The notes under the pieces are model-generated. The model worked only from the letters and a program-made list of their open reading frames with translations, made no database searches and was not told the DNA's origin. A DNA stretch of 64,000 nucleotides. Origin: Kingdonia uniflora. Lineage: Eukaryota > Streptophyta > Magnoliopsida > Ranunculales > Circaeasteraceae. Shown in pieces: positions 1 through 9,315 of the stretch. The stretch lies in assembly GCA_014058105.1 (NCBI GenBank), contig JACGCM010002300.1, forward strand, positions 248,001-312,000, written 5' to 3'. The position numbers and the translations under genes were made by a program. The first letter of the stretch is position 1, and every line of letters begins with the position of its first letter.

Positions 1-81
1 AAGAGCAAGAAAAGAGAAAAAAGATGAGTTCAGAACATGTGCAAGTCAACCGGCAGAAACAAGGAGAGATTGATTTTATTT

Positions 82-1122
82 AGGGCAAATTTGCTATTGC
101 CCCCCATTATCTAAGGCAAAATCGCGATTGCCCTCTGTAGTTGGCTTAAACCTAACTTTGGACCCCAAAACTGTGTTGACCTTGTTTTGACTGGTCCTTT
201 TTATTGAACTAAGTATTATGCCCTCATGTGACAATTGAAACCTAGGTTACCGATTGAAATAAACCCTTTCTCCTCCAACTTTGTTCTTTCTCTCTCCTCT
301 AACCAAAACCCCTCATTCTTACACTTCAAAACCGCCGGAGACAACCAACCTGGAGCTCCTTAATATATCCATAAATCCGAGTTTATTATAAGCCCCTACA
401 ATCCTCCTTTTTCTCAAACAACAAATCAACAATTACACACTCTCTCTCTAGAATCTACGGCAATCGCTTATCCGATGAACCCCCACTTCCAACCTCCTCC
501 CCAAGATCCTCCAACTCTCACTCCACCGCAGTAATTTCTCCCTCTGCCACCACCACTGCCACCGCCACCCGATTCTTCAACACCCAACTCCCAAATGCGT
601 GACGAAGGCAACATCATCGACACCAAACACAACCTTGACATTAGTCGTCATCAACAAGACGATCAATACATCTCTCGTGGCTGTCACGCCGATCCAAACT
701 ATTAAATGATTTTAGAGATTGTGGGAATTGCATTTTTGTGCATAATTAACATAGCAAAATGAGATAGAAATGGGAGAGAAATAGAAAAGGTGAAATCTTC
801 ATGGTGGAGAAGAGTGTAATGGGGAAAGAGGCAGAGTTCCCGCCCTCCTTTTACATCGTATCTTGACCATTGAGAATGACACATGTCATTGCATGATCAT
901 TTAATCACAGATCTGAATTTCTTAAACCACAAATGCTCAAGTGGTAACCGATTGTGTGATTTGCACTAAAGGGTAAAAGAGACAGTTCAAACAAAAACAA
1001 TCAGTCAACTGAAGTCAAAGCAAAGTCAAAGCAAGTTTGGGGTCCAAATTTGGGTTTAAGCCAACTCCAAGGGGGCAATCGCCATTTCGCCTTAAATAAT
1101 GGGGGGTAGAGCAAATTTGCTC
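82..1122. mobile_element. Mutator-like element (MULE), non-autonomous
   Basis: Terminal inverted repeats of about 85-100 bases open with GGGCAAATTTGCT at 82 and close with the reverse complement GAGCAAATTTGCTC ending at 1122; the match continues inward through a TTGGCTTAAACC block to about 170 and 1030. A perfect 9-bp duplication, TTTTATTTA, flanks it at 73-81 and 1123-1131, which is the Mutator signature. No transposase is visible. The interior at 290-705 is C-rich and contains a proline-rich open stretch on the plus strand (roughly 475-705, one in-frame stop), which could be captured host exon DNA; I do not recognise it. The element lies in the last intron of the tyrosyl-tRNA synthetase gene. 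Confidence 0.9.
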
Positions 1123-1216
1123 TTTTATTTACAGTTACGTTGAGATAGTGAAGCACCACCGAACATTTAGATGCTGGAAAGATAAACAAATTAATTAAAT
1201 GATACTTAGCACATAC

Positions 1217-4200
1217 CTTCAATATCTTATTTATTGCTTTTGAAAGGGCTGGCTTGAGATCAGCAGGATGTAGTTCTTCTCCTTTATAGGCGGCAATTAA
1301 TTCTTCAAAACTATTGAAGGTCCTGAAAATGAGAAGAGAACATAGAACCAAGGATTCAAAATTGATTAATATAGAGTACAAGAAAAAGAAAAACAAATTA
1401 GCATAAGATGGATTGAGTGAACTGTTAAGAATCAAAAGGTGGTGTAGAAGAACTTGTCTATCTCAATGGAGATAGGGATAAAGGGAGGGAAAGACCTCAA
1501 CCCGCACAAGTTAGAACAATAAACATAATCAAAGGATAAAGGTTGACAGCGACTCACTTGTTTCCTCCATTCTCTTCACGCCGCTCTACCTCAAACTCCC
1601 CAAACCATGGGAAAACAATGTATTTGATGTATTCTAAACACGGATTTCCTTCCACAATCTTTGGAAGACAGTATGCCTTTTTGATCTTAACATTCACTTC
1701 TGCCTATAAAACCCGGCACCGAAATTATCAGAAGGAATCCCAAAAATGAAGATAAGTCAAACGCAATTAACTTTCCAATCTAAATCCTATTAAGAATATT
1801 AAAAAATTATTTGCCTTCAATAGCAGATATCCTTTCCCCTTTGAAAGTAAAAGACCTACCTCCTCATCTTCCATGTAAATAGAGGATGACGGGTCACTTT
1901 TTGACATCTTTTCTTGCCCTTGTTGTAAACCAGGTAGCATGTCTGCGAGAGGCAAATAGATGAGTAAAGTGAAAACACCAATGTCTGGCAGATAATGGGC
2001 ATATAGTGTCATCGAGATAAACATACAAAATATATGTTGAGTCTCGAGGACAAACATGTATCCCACCTCTTTGGACAATAATTTCTTAAAAGTTGTATGG
2101 GTACGAAGTTTTACGATGTGACAAGATAATAGGTTTATTCTTCCTCTTTATATCATCGCAATACTCTCTTGCAAGTACATTAACTTTACGCTGATCCATT
2201 CCAAGCTGGCAGATATCAGCCTGCATGAATAGATGTATACAAGATAGTCAAGATGGTGGTTGTCAGACCAAAGCGGTAAAATCGTATTCATATCCATGAT
2301 AATTGCAGGAAGAAAAAAAACAATTACCTTAAGGAAAAATATATCAGCACATTGCATGCATGGGTAGAAAATCTGTGCAGCTGTCAACTCATCCGAATCA
2401 CTACGACCCATAATCTGACAACACCTATAACATTTAAATATATAGTGTCATTTTTCAGGTTTTAAGTTAAGCAAGTATAAACAACGTAAGACACCTAAAA
2501 GACGTTTGAAAGTTGGTGCTTAAGGACATGAAAAGCATTTGGTTATTGCCGTCAATCATCACCCTCCAAATACTATGTTGTGCTTTTATATATACCTTAA
2601 TGAAACTTACAACCATAACACGTGACTTGAGGGTTAGATGTTTTCATGTTTTTAGATATTTGTATCTCTCTCACAAATCACTTACCTCATTATCCTTGGA
2701 AGTTTGTTCCTTCGAGCAATATCCATCACAAGTGGCCAGTATTCATGTGCACGTGAATTAATTTCTTCCGAAGACCAGAGAAACTCTACTTTATCTAAAT
2801 TTCTCAACCCCGCAGCTTTCCAAATCTCAATCAGATATTTACCAACTGTTTGGATTTTTTTCAAGTCACCCCCCATTTTATTGTTTAATTGGGCGAACCA
2901 ATCTGCAACCCAAATTTTTACCCTGCACCCAGCATCTGTCAGTTTGTTCACGTTTATCACCTTCATAACTCCCTGTTCAATAATAACGGAAAAATATTCA
3001 GGATTTGCAAGATATTAAGCTTCATAGGGATAGACATACATAGGACCAAGAGGCAATGAATTTCATATACAAAAGTGTATAATCAGCTAGCATTATATTA
3101 TACACTAATTTGCAAGTGCTTCTAGCCTTCTACAACCTAAAAAGAGTATAATCCCCATGAAGTTAAGGCTCAAAGACTTCAGGATTGTTCTGGTTAGAAT
3201 TACAATGTTTGACATCATGCAGTCCTTCAGTGCATCACTGCATCTCTCCTCCTCCGCAATGTGAGACCTAGCGTTTGTGGTGCTAACAACATGCATACGA
3301 TATTGCAACACAAGATAATAAGACATTTGAATAAACTACTATCTCCCCTTTTAACCAGCTTCACCCAGATTCACCAACAAAAATTTATGTAAGGGCACAT
3401 GTGATACCTCTACTGTGCATATACTTCCTAATTGAAAATATTCTCTACACAAAAGAAAACGGAATAGAGGAAAATGAGGCTTTATCATATACATGGTATC
3501 ACTATTGTGATGTGCGACACCATTGTATCACAACAAGCAATTCACTACCTGAGCAAGGGTTTCGTTTTTCTTTTCTTTTTGCCTAGAAAGTTGATGGCTC
3601 ATATGGCCTGTTAGTTTTTCTACAGAGTTAATCGACTATCCTGATATAATATAGTACAAAAGTCGGAGGACTTTATTACCTATATACATTAAGTGATATT
3701 TACACCCCCAAAGTAGAAAAAGAATTTGCTAATAGTTTTACAATCCTTTTCCTTGTGTTCGATAGATTTGGTCAAATTGTTAGCATACCTTGTTTTTGTT
3801 AAAATTGGGTGTGATTAGTTGCAGCGTAGCTCATAAATAAAGATTATCTAGCTTTGGCACTTTCTAGGTTATGAATATGTGTAACAAAGGAAAGATATGA
3901 ACTAACACGTTCAAGTACAAATCAAAGATATTCCAGACAATAGCAACATTAAAGCTGTATGGAACACCACCGTGCAAGATTACTTGCAAAGTTGCAATTG
4001 GAAAAAGAGTAGCCCGGGTCACTTCGTCCTCAATATATCTGCTCTCTAACTTCAGTTTGTGGCTATGAGGCCTTGATTGGGGATCATGAAGGTAATGTGC
4101 TTACTGCTGGAAGTCAAATATACTGTCAATAGGTTGAAAGTATGCAGTTATTATCTTTTGGCTACCAAGTATCAATATCATCAAGAACAAAATTTCCATT

Positions 4201-5083
4201 TCTCGGGATGCTAGGAAAACTATAGGATCTAGTGAGCAGTCCTAGAAGATTTTTGATTTCTGTGAGAAGGAACATGTCTACAGAAAAGCAAATAGAGCAG
4301 CTGATCACCTCGCTGGCCTTGAGCCAGATCATGAGATCCGTGAGATATATCCAAGCTCTTTTGTGGAATAATTGGAAAATATTATTTTTTGAGGATACAA
4401 ATAGCAAGACTTTGTCAGAATGTAATTATTGTACATCCGCACTGTTTTCGGTGTTTTCTCCTAATATTTATTTATCCTTGTAAGTTTTTAATTAGCAGAG
4501 GAGTCTGCCCAACCCTAGCATGTTGTCCAAAAATAAAAATTTCATGCCCAACCACTTTGGCTGGACTTCATTTAACAATCCAATGGTCGACCTCGAGTGA
4601 TTGCAAAGCGAAAAACCTTGGCATTAACTCTCATGTAAGGTCGGAAAGCCTATTTTACGCTTACTTGCGTGGTACATACGAAACACTAAGTAGGGAATGT
4701 ACTAAACTAAAGAGCCGAACTGACCTGAGCGATGTGCATACGGCCCGAGGGCTCGAACCCGTCGTAACAAATCGGTTCCGGCTTCTTTGCAAGCAAATTC
4801 CTCAACTCATCTTCTTGAATGCATTCTTGCCCAATGCTCCTTACAATGTTAAACCGTTCCTCCACACTCAATCTGTCCCAATTCAATAAATAAACTTCAA
4901 ATCAATTAAATTGCAACTACGAATGAGATTAGGGTTTTGGAATGAAATTTTGCAAGAAAAGAAGACTTACCCATTGATTGGAGCAGGATTTGGATGAGTT
5001 GGCAACGAGGATTCTCCAGATTGTGTTTCAGATTTGAGCGATACAGACTCCATGGTTGTAACTGTGACATGTTCTTCCGCCAT
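1217..5083 (-). CDS. Tyrosyl-tRNA synthetase, cytosolic type (8 exons seen, 3' end off window)
   Basis: Class I tyrosyl-tRNA synthetase, which charges tRNA-Tyr with tyrosine for cytosolic translation. Exons on the minus strand: 5083-4971, 4872-4725, 2972-2686, 2424-2328, 2220-2115, 1942-1860, 1703-1558 and 1322-1217. Every junction is GT-AG and the phases join, giving 1086 coding bases with no stop. Exon 2 ends in GRMHIAQ, the HIGH-type ATP-binding motif. Exon 3 has the VADWFAQLNNKMGGD stretch. Exon 4 has SDELTAAQIFYPCMQCAD. Exon 6 has the KMSKS loop (QEKMSKSDPSSSI). The start is the first ATG of exon 1 (MAEEHVTVTTMES). Exon 8 ends in a good donor after NKILK, and about 25 C-terminal residues should lie left of base 1. 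Intron 2 (1.75 kb) holds a LINE fossil; intron 8 holds the MULE. Two Harbinger elements begin 71 bases upstream of the ATG, so the 5' leader or promoter is displaced. The reading frame looks functional. Confidence 0.93.
2973..4724 (-). other. Intron 2 of the synthetase gene
   Basis: A 1752-base AT-rich intron with donor GTCAGT at its 4724 end and an acceptor ending CAG at 2973. Apart from the RNase H-like fossil at 4246-4371 I see no gene, repeat or RNA in it. Confidence 0.8.
4246..4371 (+). pseudogene. RNase H-like fossil (RVT_3 type, non-LTR element)
   Basis: A 41-codon open stretch in intron 2 of the synthetase gene, antisense to it. It reads a HVYRKANRAADHLAGL motif, which matches the C-terminal signature of plant LINE RNase H (aromatic, R-x-A-N-x-x-A-D-x-L-A). 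A stop lies directly upstream and another at 4369-4371. No reverse transcriptase is recognisable nearby. This is most likely a degraded LINE fragment; a domesticated RNase H-like exon is less likely because no splice sites fit. Confidence 0.55.
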
Positions 5084-5249
5084 TGTAGACCTAAAGCTCG
5101 AGAATTAGGGTTTGCAAATGCAAGTGGAGACGATTAGGGTGAAGTTAGGACTTAGAGCATCTCCAACAGTGCCTGACTGACTTGGGAAATCCAAGTCACT
5201 TAGACGCAATTTCCTCCAAGAGTCCCTGACTTGGATTTTAAACTAATTC

Positions 5250-5365
5250 ATATAGGCGCATAACACTTGGGCGCCTGTTTCAATTTTAAATAGGCTCATA
5301 ACACTTAGGCGTCTGCTTAAATTTATAATAAAAATCAGGCGCCTCTTAGGCGCCTGGCCTGTTCC
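5250..5365. repeat. Subterminal GGCGCC repeat cluster, left end of Harbinger element 1
   Basis: Several near-copies of (T/A)(A/G)GGCGCCT or its decayed forms, such as GGCGCATAACACTTGGGCGCC, occur just inside the terminal repeat. The same motif array lies at the other end (8760-8870) and at both ends of element 2 (9190-9245 and 12000-12085). Position and palindromic form suggest binding sites for the element's Myb-like ORF1 protein or transposase; that role is inferred. Confidence 0.6.
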
Positions 5366-5886
5366 ACTGAGTCAAAAACTACGAATTGTTGTTTCTCTTT
5401 GTCTAATTTTTGCCCAACTAGAGCATCTCCTCTCTTCAGGTATCTCTCTCTCTCTCTCTACACACATTTAATTTGAACTTCCTTGGTGTAATGCGCGTAA
5501 GATTATATCAAATCCATCACTTTGTTACTTGTTAATTTAGGGTATTCTTTGATTTTGTGATTCTTGGTGTATTTTAGGGTATTGTAATTTTTTCCCAAAA
5601 TTGTGATTTCTTGGTGGAGTATTGATTGAATTTGGCTGTCATAGTGCTGAAATCACCAATTTCCACTCCTCTTGCATCCCAAAGTTTCACTCCAATGTGT
5701 TAAAAATAGGGTATTGTGTGGAAAATGAAGTTAAAAACGACGAACGCGCCTTGGTACTTTAATAAAATTTGACATTATGTTGATAAGAATTTGACACCCT
5801 CTGATTGATTTAATACTTCCTATTGCCTGAGTACTGTGATGGTATTTATATAAATTAATATGTGTTTATTAATGCAGGATTTGACA

Positions 5887-6642
5887 ATGTCGTCAGAAGA
5901 GGAAGAATATACCGAATCAAGCGATGAGGAGGAAGAATATGCCGAATGTAAAGTTTCCCAATTGCCCTTTTTATCTGGCAAAAAATGGAAAGTCGGGTTT
6001 GAAGAAGTTCTGAATGTTTCCACTGAACCTCCTCCACCTCTTCCGGAATATTATGGACCGCGTGATTTTTGGCAACTCACACAACCGGATGGGAAATGTC
6101 ATTTGTCCACATCGGTTGCCACTACATCGATAAGTTGAAAATCACACAAATTAGTAAATTATTGGTTTTATACGTATTTCAAATTATTTACTTCCGGTAG
6201 AATTTAATTCAGATATTCTTATTTGTGTTTATTAATGCCTTTACAGGCTCGAGTTGGATTTAAATGTCGATCCATTTTAGCCAAGCTCCGTGAGATCTAC
6301 TTGAGACTTATAAAGGTACCTCACTTGAAGCAGAAATTAAAGGCTACCAATTTGATGAGTGTATTTGATTGTAAAATTGGGAATGGAGACAATCAAATAG
6401 TTTTGGCGATGGTTGAGCTTTGGTGGCCAAACACTCACACATTTCACCTACCTTGTGGAGAGTTAGGGATCACTCCTAGAGATTTTAGTGCGCTTACCGG
6501 GATAGGTAATGCAGAGAAATATTTTGCCAAGCAACATGAGTCATATCGAAAAGACGTAGAACGAGCTTTTGGTGTGCTTCAATCTCGATTTGCAATTGTG
6601 AAAGGTTGTTGGAAAGCAAAGAACGTAATAGGTACGGAGTAA
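5887..6642 (+). pseudogene. PMD (MAIN-like) protein fused in frame to Harbinger transposase C-terminus
   Basis: Exon 1 starts at ATG 5887 in an acidic leader (MSSEEEEYTESSDEEEEYAE) after a CAG acceptor and runs to about 6129. Exon 2 starts at 6247 after TTTACAG (ARVGFKC) and stops at TAA 6640-6642. It encodes the N-terminal half of the plant mobile domain, including LWWPNTHTFHLPCGELGITP. After TGIG (about 6516) the protein changes without a stop to AEKYFAKQHESYRKDVERAF, then GVLQSRFAIV, the conserved C-terminal block of plant PIF/Harbinger transposase. The donor of exon 1 reads ATAAGT, where element 2 has GTAAGT, so splicing is probably lost. A further transposase tail (ending LRNDLIKHLWKH, about 6650-6802) follows in another frame. 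PMD proteins act in plant gene silencing and also occur in transposons; this copy is broken. Confidence 0.75.
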
Positions 6643-6649
6643 GCATATT

Positions 6650-6802
6650 GACCGAGCATTTTGTCGTAGACCCTCAGCCAATTGACTTGAATCGGGAAGA
6701 AGTCACTTTACAAGGATACATTGCGAAGTACGATAAGATGACAAGTTCGGACAGGTATAAGACACTTCGAAATGATCTCATTAAGCATTTGTGGAAGCAT
6801 TA
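6650..6802 (+). pseudogene. Harbinger transposase C-terminal tail, frameshifted
   Basis: An open stretch in a different frame from the PMD-transposase chimera carries the usual C-terminal end of plant Harbinger transposases: a basic stretch ending RYKTLRNDLIKHLWKH before TAG. It marks the end of the ancestral transposase gene. Sequence between the RKDVERAFGVLQ block and this tail is partly deleted. Confidence 0.6.
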
Positions 6803-7091
6803 GGGAAACAACTAGCATTTTCAATTATTTGAAATTTATTTAAAAAAATTTATTTTTATTTTAATATAAATTCAAATAGAAAATAATTAAAAAACTAAAT
6901 TTTTTCAAACAGATTCTATTATTTAAAATTACCAAACTTCTTAAATCCAGATAAACTTCTTAAACAAGAATTTAAACAAAGTACAACCAAACTTAAATAA
7001 GGTTTTTAAACAAAGTACAACCAAACTTTTTAAACAAGAATCACTAAAATACTACCAAACTTCCAAAATAAGATTCTTTAGCTAGAGCATC

Positions 7092-8491
7092 TTAGATATT
7101 ATTATTAGCTTGAAACAATCTCGCCATAACCGCATTACGTTGTGCCTTCCAATAAATTCTTTGAGTGTCGTCCAAAGTAGATATGTCCATCGCCATCACC
7201 TTTTGATCGTTTTGGGCTTGAGTTTGAGCTTCTAAATTCACCACAGCCTTTGTCTTCCTTTCTCTTAACTCCATTATACGGGCATCTCTTTCTTCTTTCT
7301 TCTTATCTATCTCAGCAATATACTCTTCTTTCTTTTTATCCATTCGGTCAAGACGACTAATAAGTGCATTTTGGCGTTCAATCAACCGATTTTGTCTTAT
7401 TTCATTCCTTTCCTTTTGTTTAGCACTTTTGACACTGCCGGGACGTTCCGTCTCCTCATCCGTGACAAGTACTGGAGAGTCATTATTGGAGCTAACGGGT
7501 GTATCGGGTGTTGCCGGAGTAGACGTTTCAGGGCTAGAATTTGATGTTTGCTTCATTCGCACATTGCAAGCTAACGTGTCCGGGTGCTGGTCTTACAATA
7601 TTTTCCAACATTGATGAACACTTAAAACTTCATAAACATCTTTATACGACCATTTGCCTTTGCCACGTGCTTCATACATCGTTTTTGCGGCATCGTCCTA
7701 TAAAATAGATTAAAATAATAATAAAATGTATAATTTTGCTAAAAATAGTTTATAATTTGTAATGACAAATGTTGAATTACTTATCAAATTTTATTGTTGC
7801 ATACCACTTATGGGACCTTGTATCACACTTTTCAAACAAGTCTCATAAACCTTGCAACCACGATTCATAACCGACCAATGATTTTTTAAAGATGAAACTG
7901 TACGTTCAACCCGTTCACCATCCTCTTGACAAAATTCATGAAATGCATCCAAAACCGACTCCCAAAAAACATCAAGTTGTTGGCTGTTGCTTTTGATTCT
8001 ATCCTCCGAGACATAAACCCAAGCTTTTGTAAGATTTTTGTTTTGAATACCCATCCATTTCAATAATTGAGACCCCCTCCCCCCTGTATTGGTAGTTGTC
8101 TTGGTCGAGCGACGTTTGCCTTTGCCTTTTTGTCTTTCAACAACCCCCACGTCTTCGGATTGAGATAAGTGAACCGGTTGAGTACTATACGATTGAGATG
8201 ATTGAGGTTGTGAGAAATTGGCAAATAAAGAAGGATATTGCAATTGAGTGGGAATGACGAATTGAGAGGGTTGTCCCCAATTATTGGGTGCTATGAAAGG
8301 CTGAGAGGGTTGCACCCAATTGTTAGGTGAGTTAAAAGATTGAAATTATTGTGACTAAGATGATTGAGGTTGAGGGAAATGAGTGAATTGATACCAATTA
8401 AGTAGGATTTGTTGTTGTCCAAAATTGTTGGGTTCATTCAAATTACGCTCGGTATTGGAATCATTTTCTTGCGTTGGATTCGAAGAACTCA
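7092..8491 (-). pseudogene. Harbinger ORF1: Myb/SANT-like and NAM-associated protein, with stops
   Basis: Starting from ATG 8491 (MSSSNPTQEN), the reading opens with a Q/P/N-rich leader that has two stops near 8330-8350. It continues through an intact segment (8315-7791) with a basic patch (KGKGKRRSTK) and a trihelix/Myb-like domain (LLKWMGIQNKNLTKAWVYVS, then a VSSLKNHWSVMNR helix). A next exon starts about 7697 after TTTATAG and has a stop near 7610. The last part (7562-7092) is a Ser/Thr/Pro linker followed by a charged coiled coil (KKKEEYIAEIDKKKEERDAR). This matches the companion protein that PIF/Harbinger elements need alongside the transposase. At least three nonsense codons make it a pseudogene. 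Confidence 0.8.
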
Positions 8492-9189
8492 TCTAATAAT
8501 TTGCATATATGAAGAATTATTCAAGATGAAAAACTTAAAACCCTAGAATATAAACATCAAGAAAATTAAAAGAAATATGATAAAATTAAACAAAAGCTTA
8601 CCTTAAGAAATTAACTTTAATCCCAATAGAGTGAAGGAGAGTTGTGGTGCAAATGGATTTGGTTTTTGTTGAAGTGGTGAAGAGAGGGAAATGGCTTTTA
8701 GAAAAGTAATGAAGGGAGGAAATGCTTCGTTTTGAAAGCTTCAACGAATTTACTCAGCGCAACAGGCGCCTAAGATTTGGGCGCCTAATTAATTAATTTT
8801 TAACTTAGGCGCCTAAGTCTTAGGCGCCTGTTTAAAAATAGAACAGGCACACAACACTTGGGTGCCCAATCGCTACTTAAAAATCCAAGACTCGGTCATA
8901 GAATCCAAGACCGAGTCTTGGATTTTGAGACTCAAAAGGGAGTCATTCAGGCACTGTTGGAGTGCGCAAAACTGACGTGGCAGCTTAAATTCCAAGTCAG
9001 TCAGGCACTGTTGGAGATGCTCTTAGAACAACTCCTAAAGTGCTTGACTGCCTTGGATTTTCAGCTGCCACGTCAGCTTTTCGCCCTCCAACAGTGCCTG
9101 ACTGACTCTCAGCCTTGGAATCCAAGACTCGGTCTGGGATTTTTAAGTAGCGATTGGGTGCTCAAGTGTTGTGCACCTATTATGTTTTT

Positions 9190-9245
9190 AAACAGGCGCC
9201 TAAGTTAATTTTTTTTTAATTAGGCGCCCAAATCTTAGACGCCTG
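9190..9245. repeat. Subterminal GGCGCC cluster, left end of Harbinger element 2
   Basis: Copies of GGCGCCTAAG and TTAGGCGCCC separated by a short A/T run, matching the 8760-8870 cluster of element 1 in reverse orientation. The other end of this element (12000-12085) has the same array. Confidence 0.6.
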
Positions 9246-9315
9246 TTGCACTGGCTAAATTCGTTAAAGCTTCCAAAATCAAATCATTTCCTCTCTTCAT
9301 CACTTTGAAACCAAA

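Larger units (their letters stand above)
5155..9022 (+). mobile_element. PIF/Harbinger element 1 carrying a PMD-transposase chimera
   Basis: The ends are inverted repeats: GAGCATCTCCAACAGTGCCT from 5155 and its reverse complement ending at 9022. The flanking trinucleotide TTA (5152-5154 and 9023-9025) is the PIF/Harbinger target duplication. Inside are a PMD coding segment on the plus strand (5887-6516), the C-terminal part of a Harbinger transposase (6517-6802, plus) and the Myb/NAM-associated ORF1 (7092-8491, minus). Both subterminal regions carry clustered GGCGCC palindromes (5250-5365 and 8760-8870). Most of the transposase catalytic domain is missing, so this copy is an internal deletion derivative. 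Confidence 0.9.

Noticed and set aside
1..72. Last synthetase exon at the left edge
   Set aside because: No frame here matches the expected C-terminus; the minus-strand reading is pyrimidine-rich like the end of an intron, so the exon should lie outside the window.
1001..1435. 144-residue minus-strand reading frame
   Set aside because: It is exon 8 of the synthetase read through both neighbouring introns; only 1217-1322 is coding.
2100..2142. Apparent stop (TAA) in the synthetase after IILSH
   Set aside because: It lies past a usable donor at 2114; splicing to 1942 restores the normal HMLPGLQQGQEKMSKS continuation.
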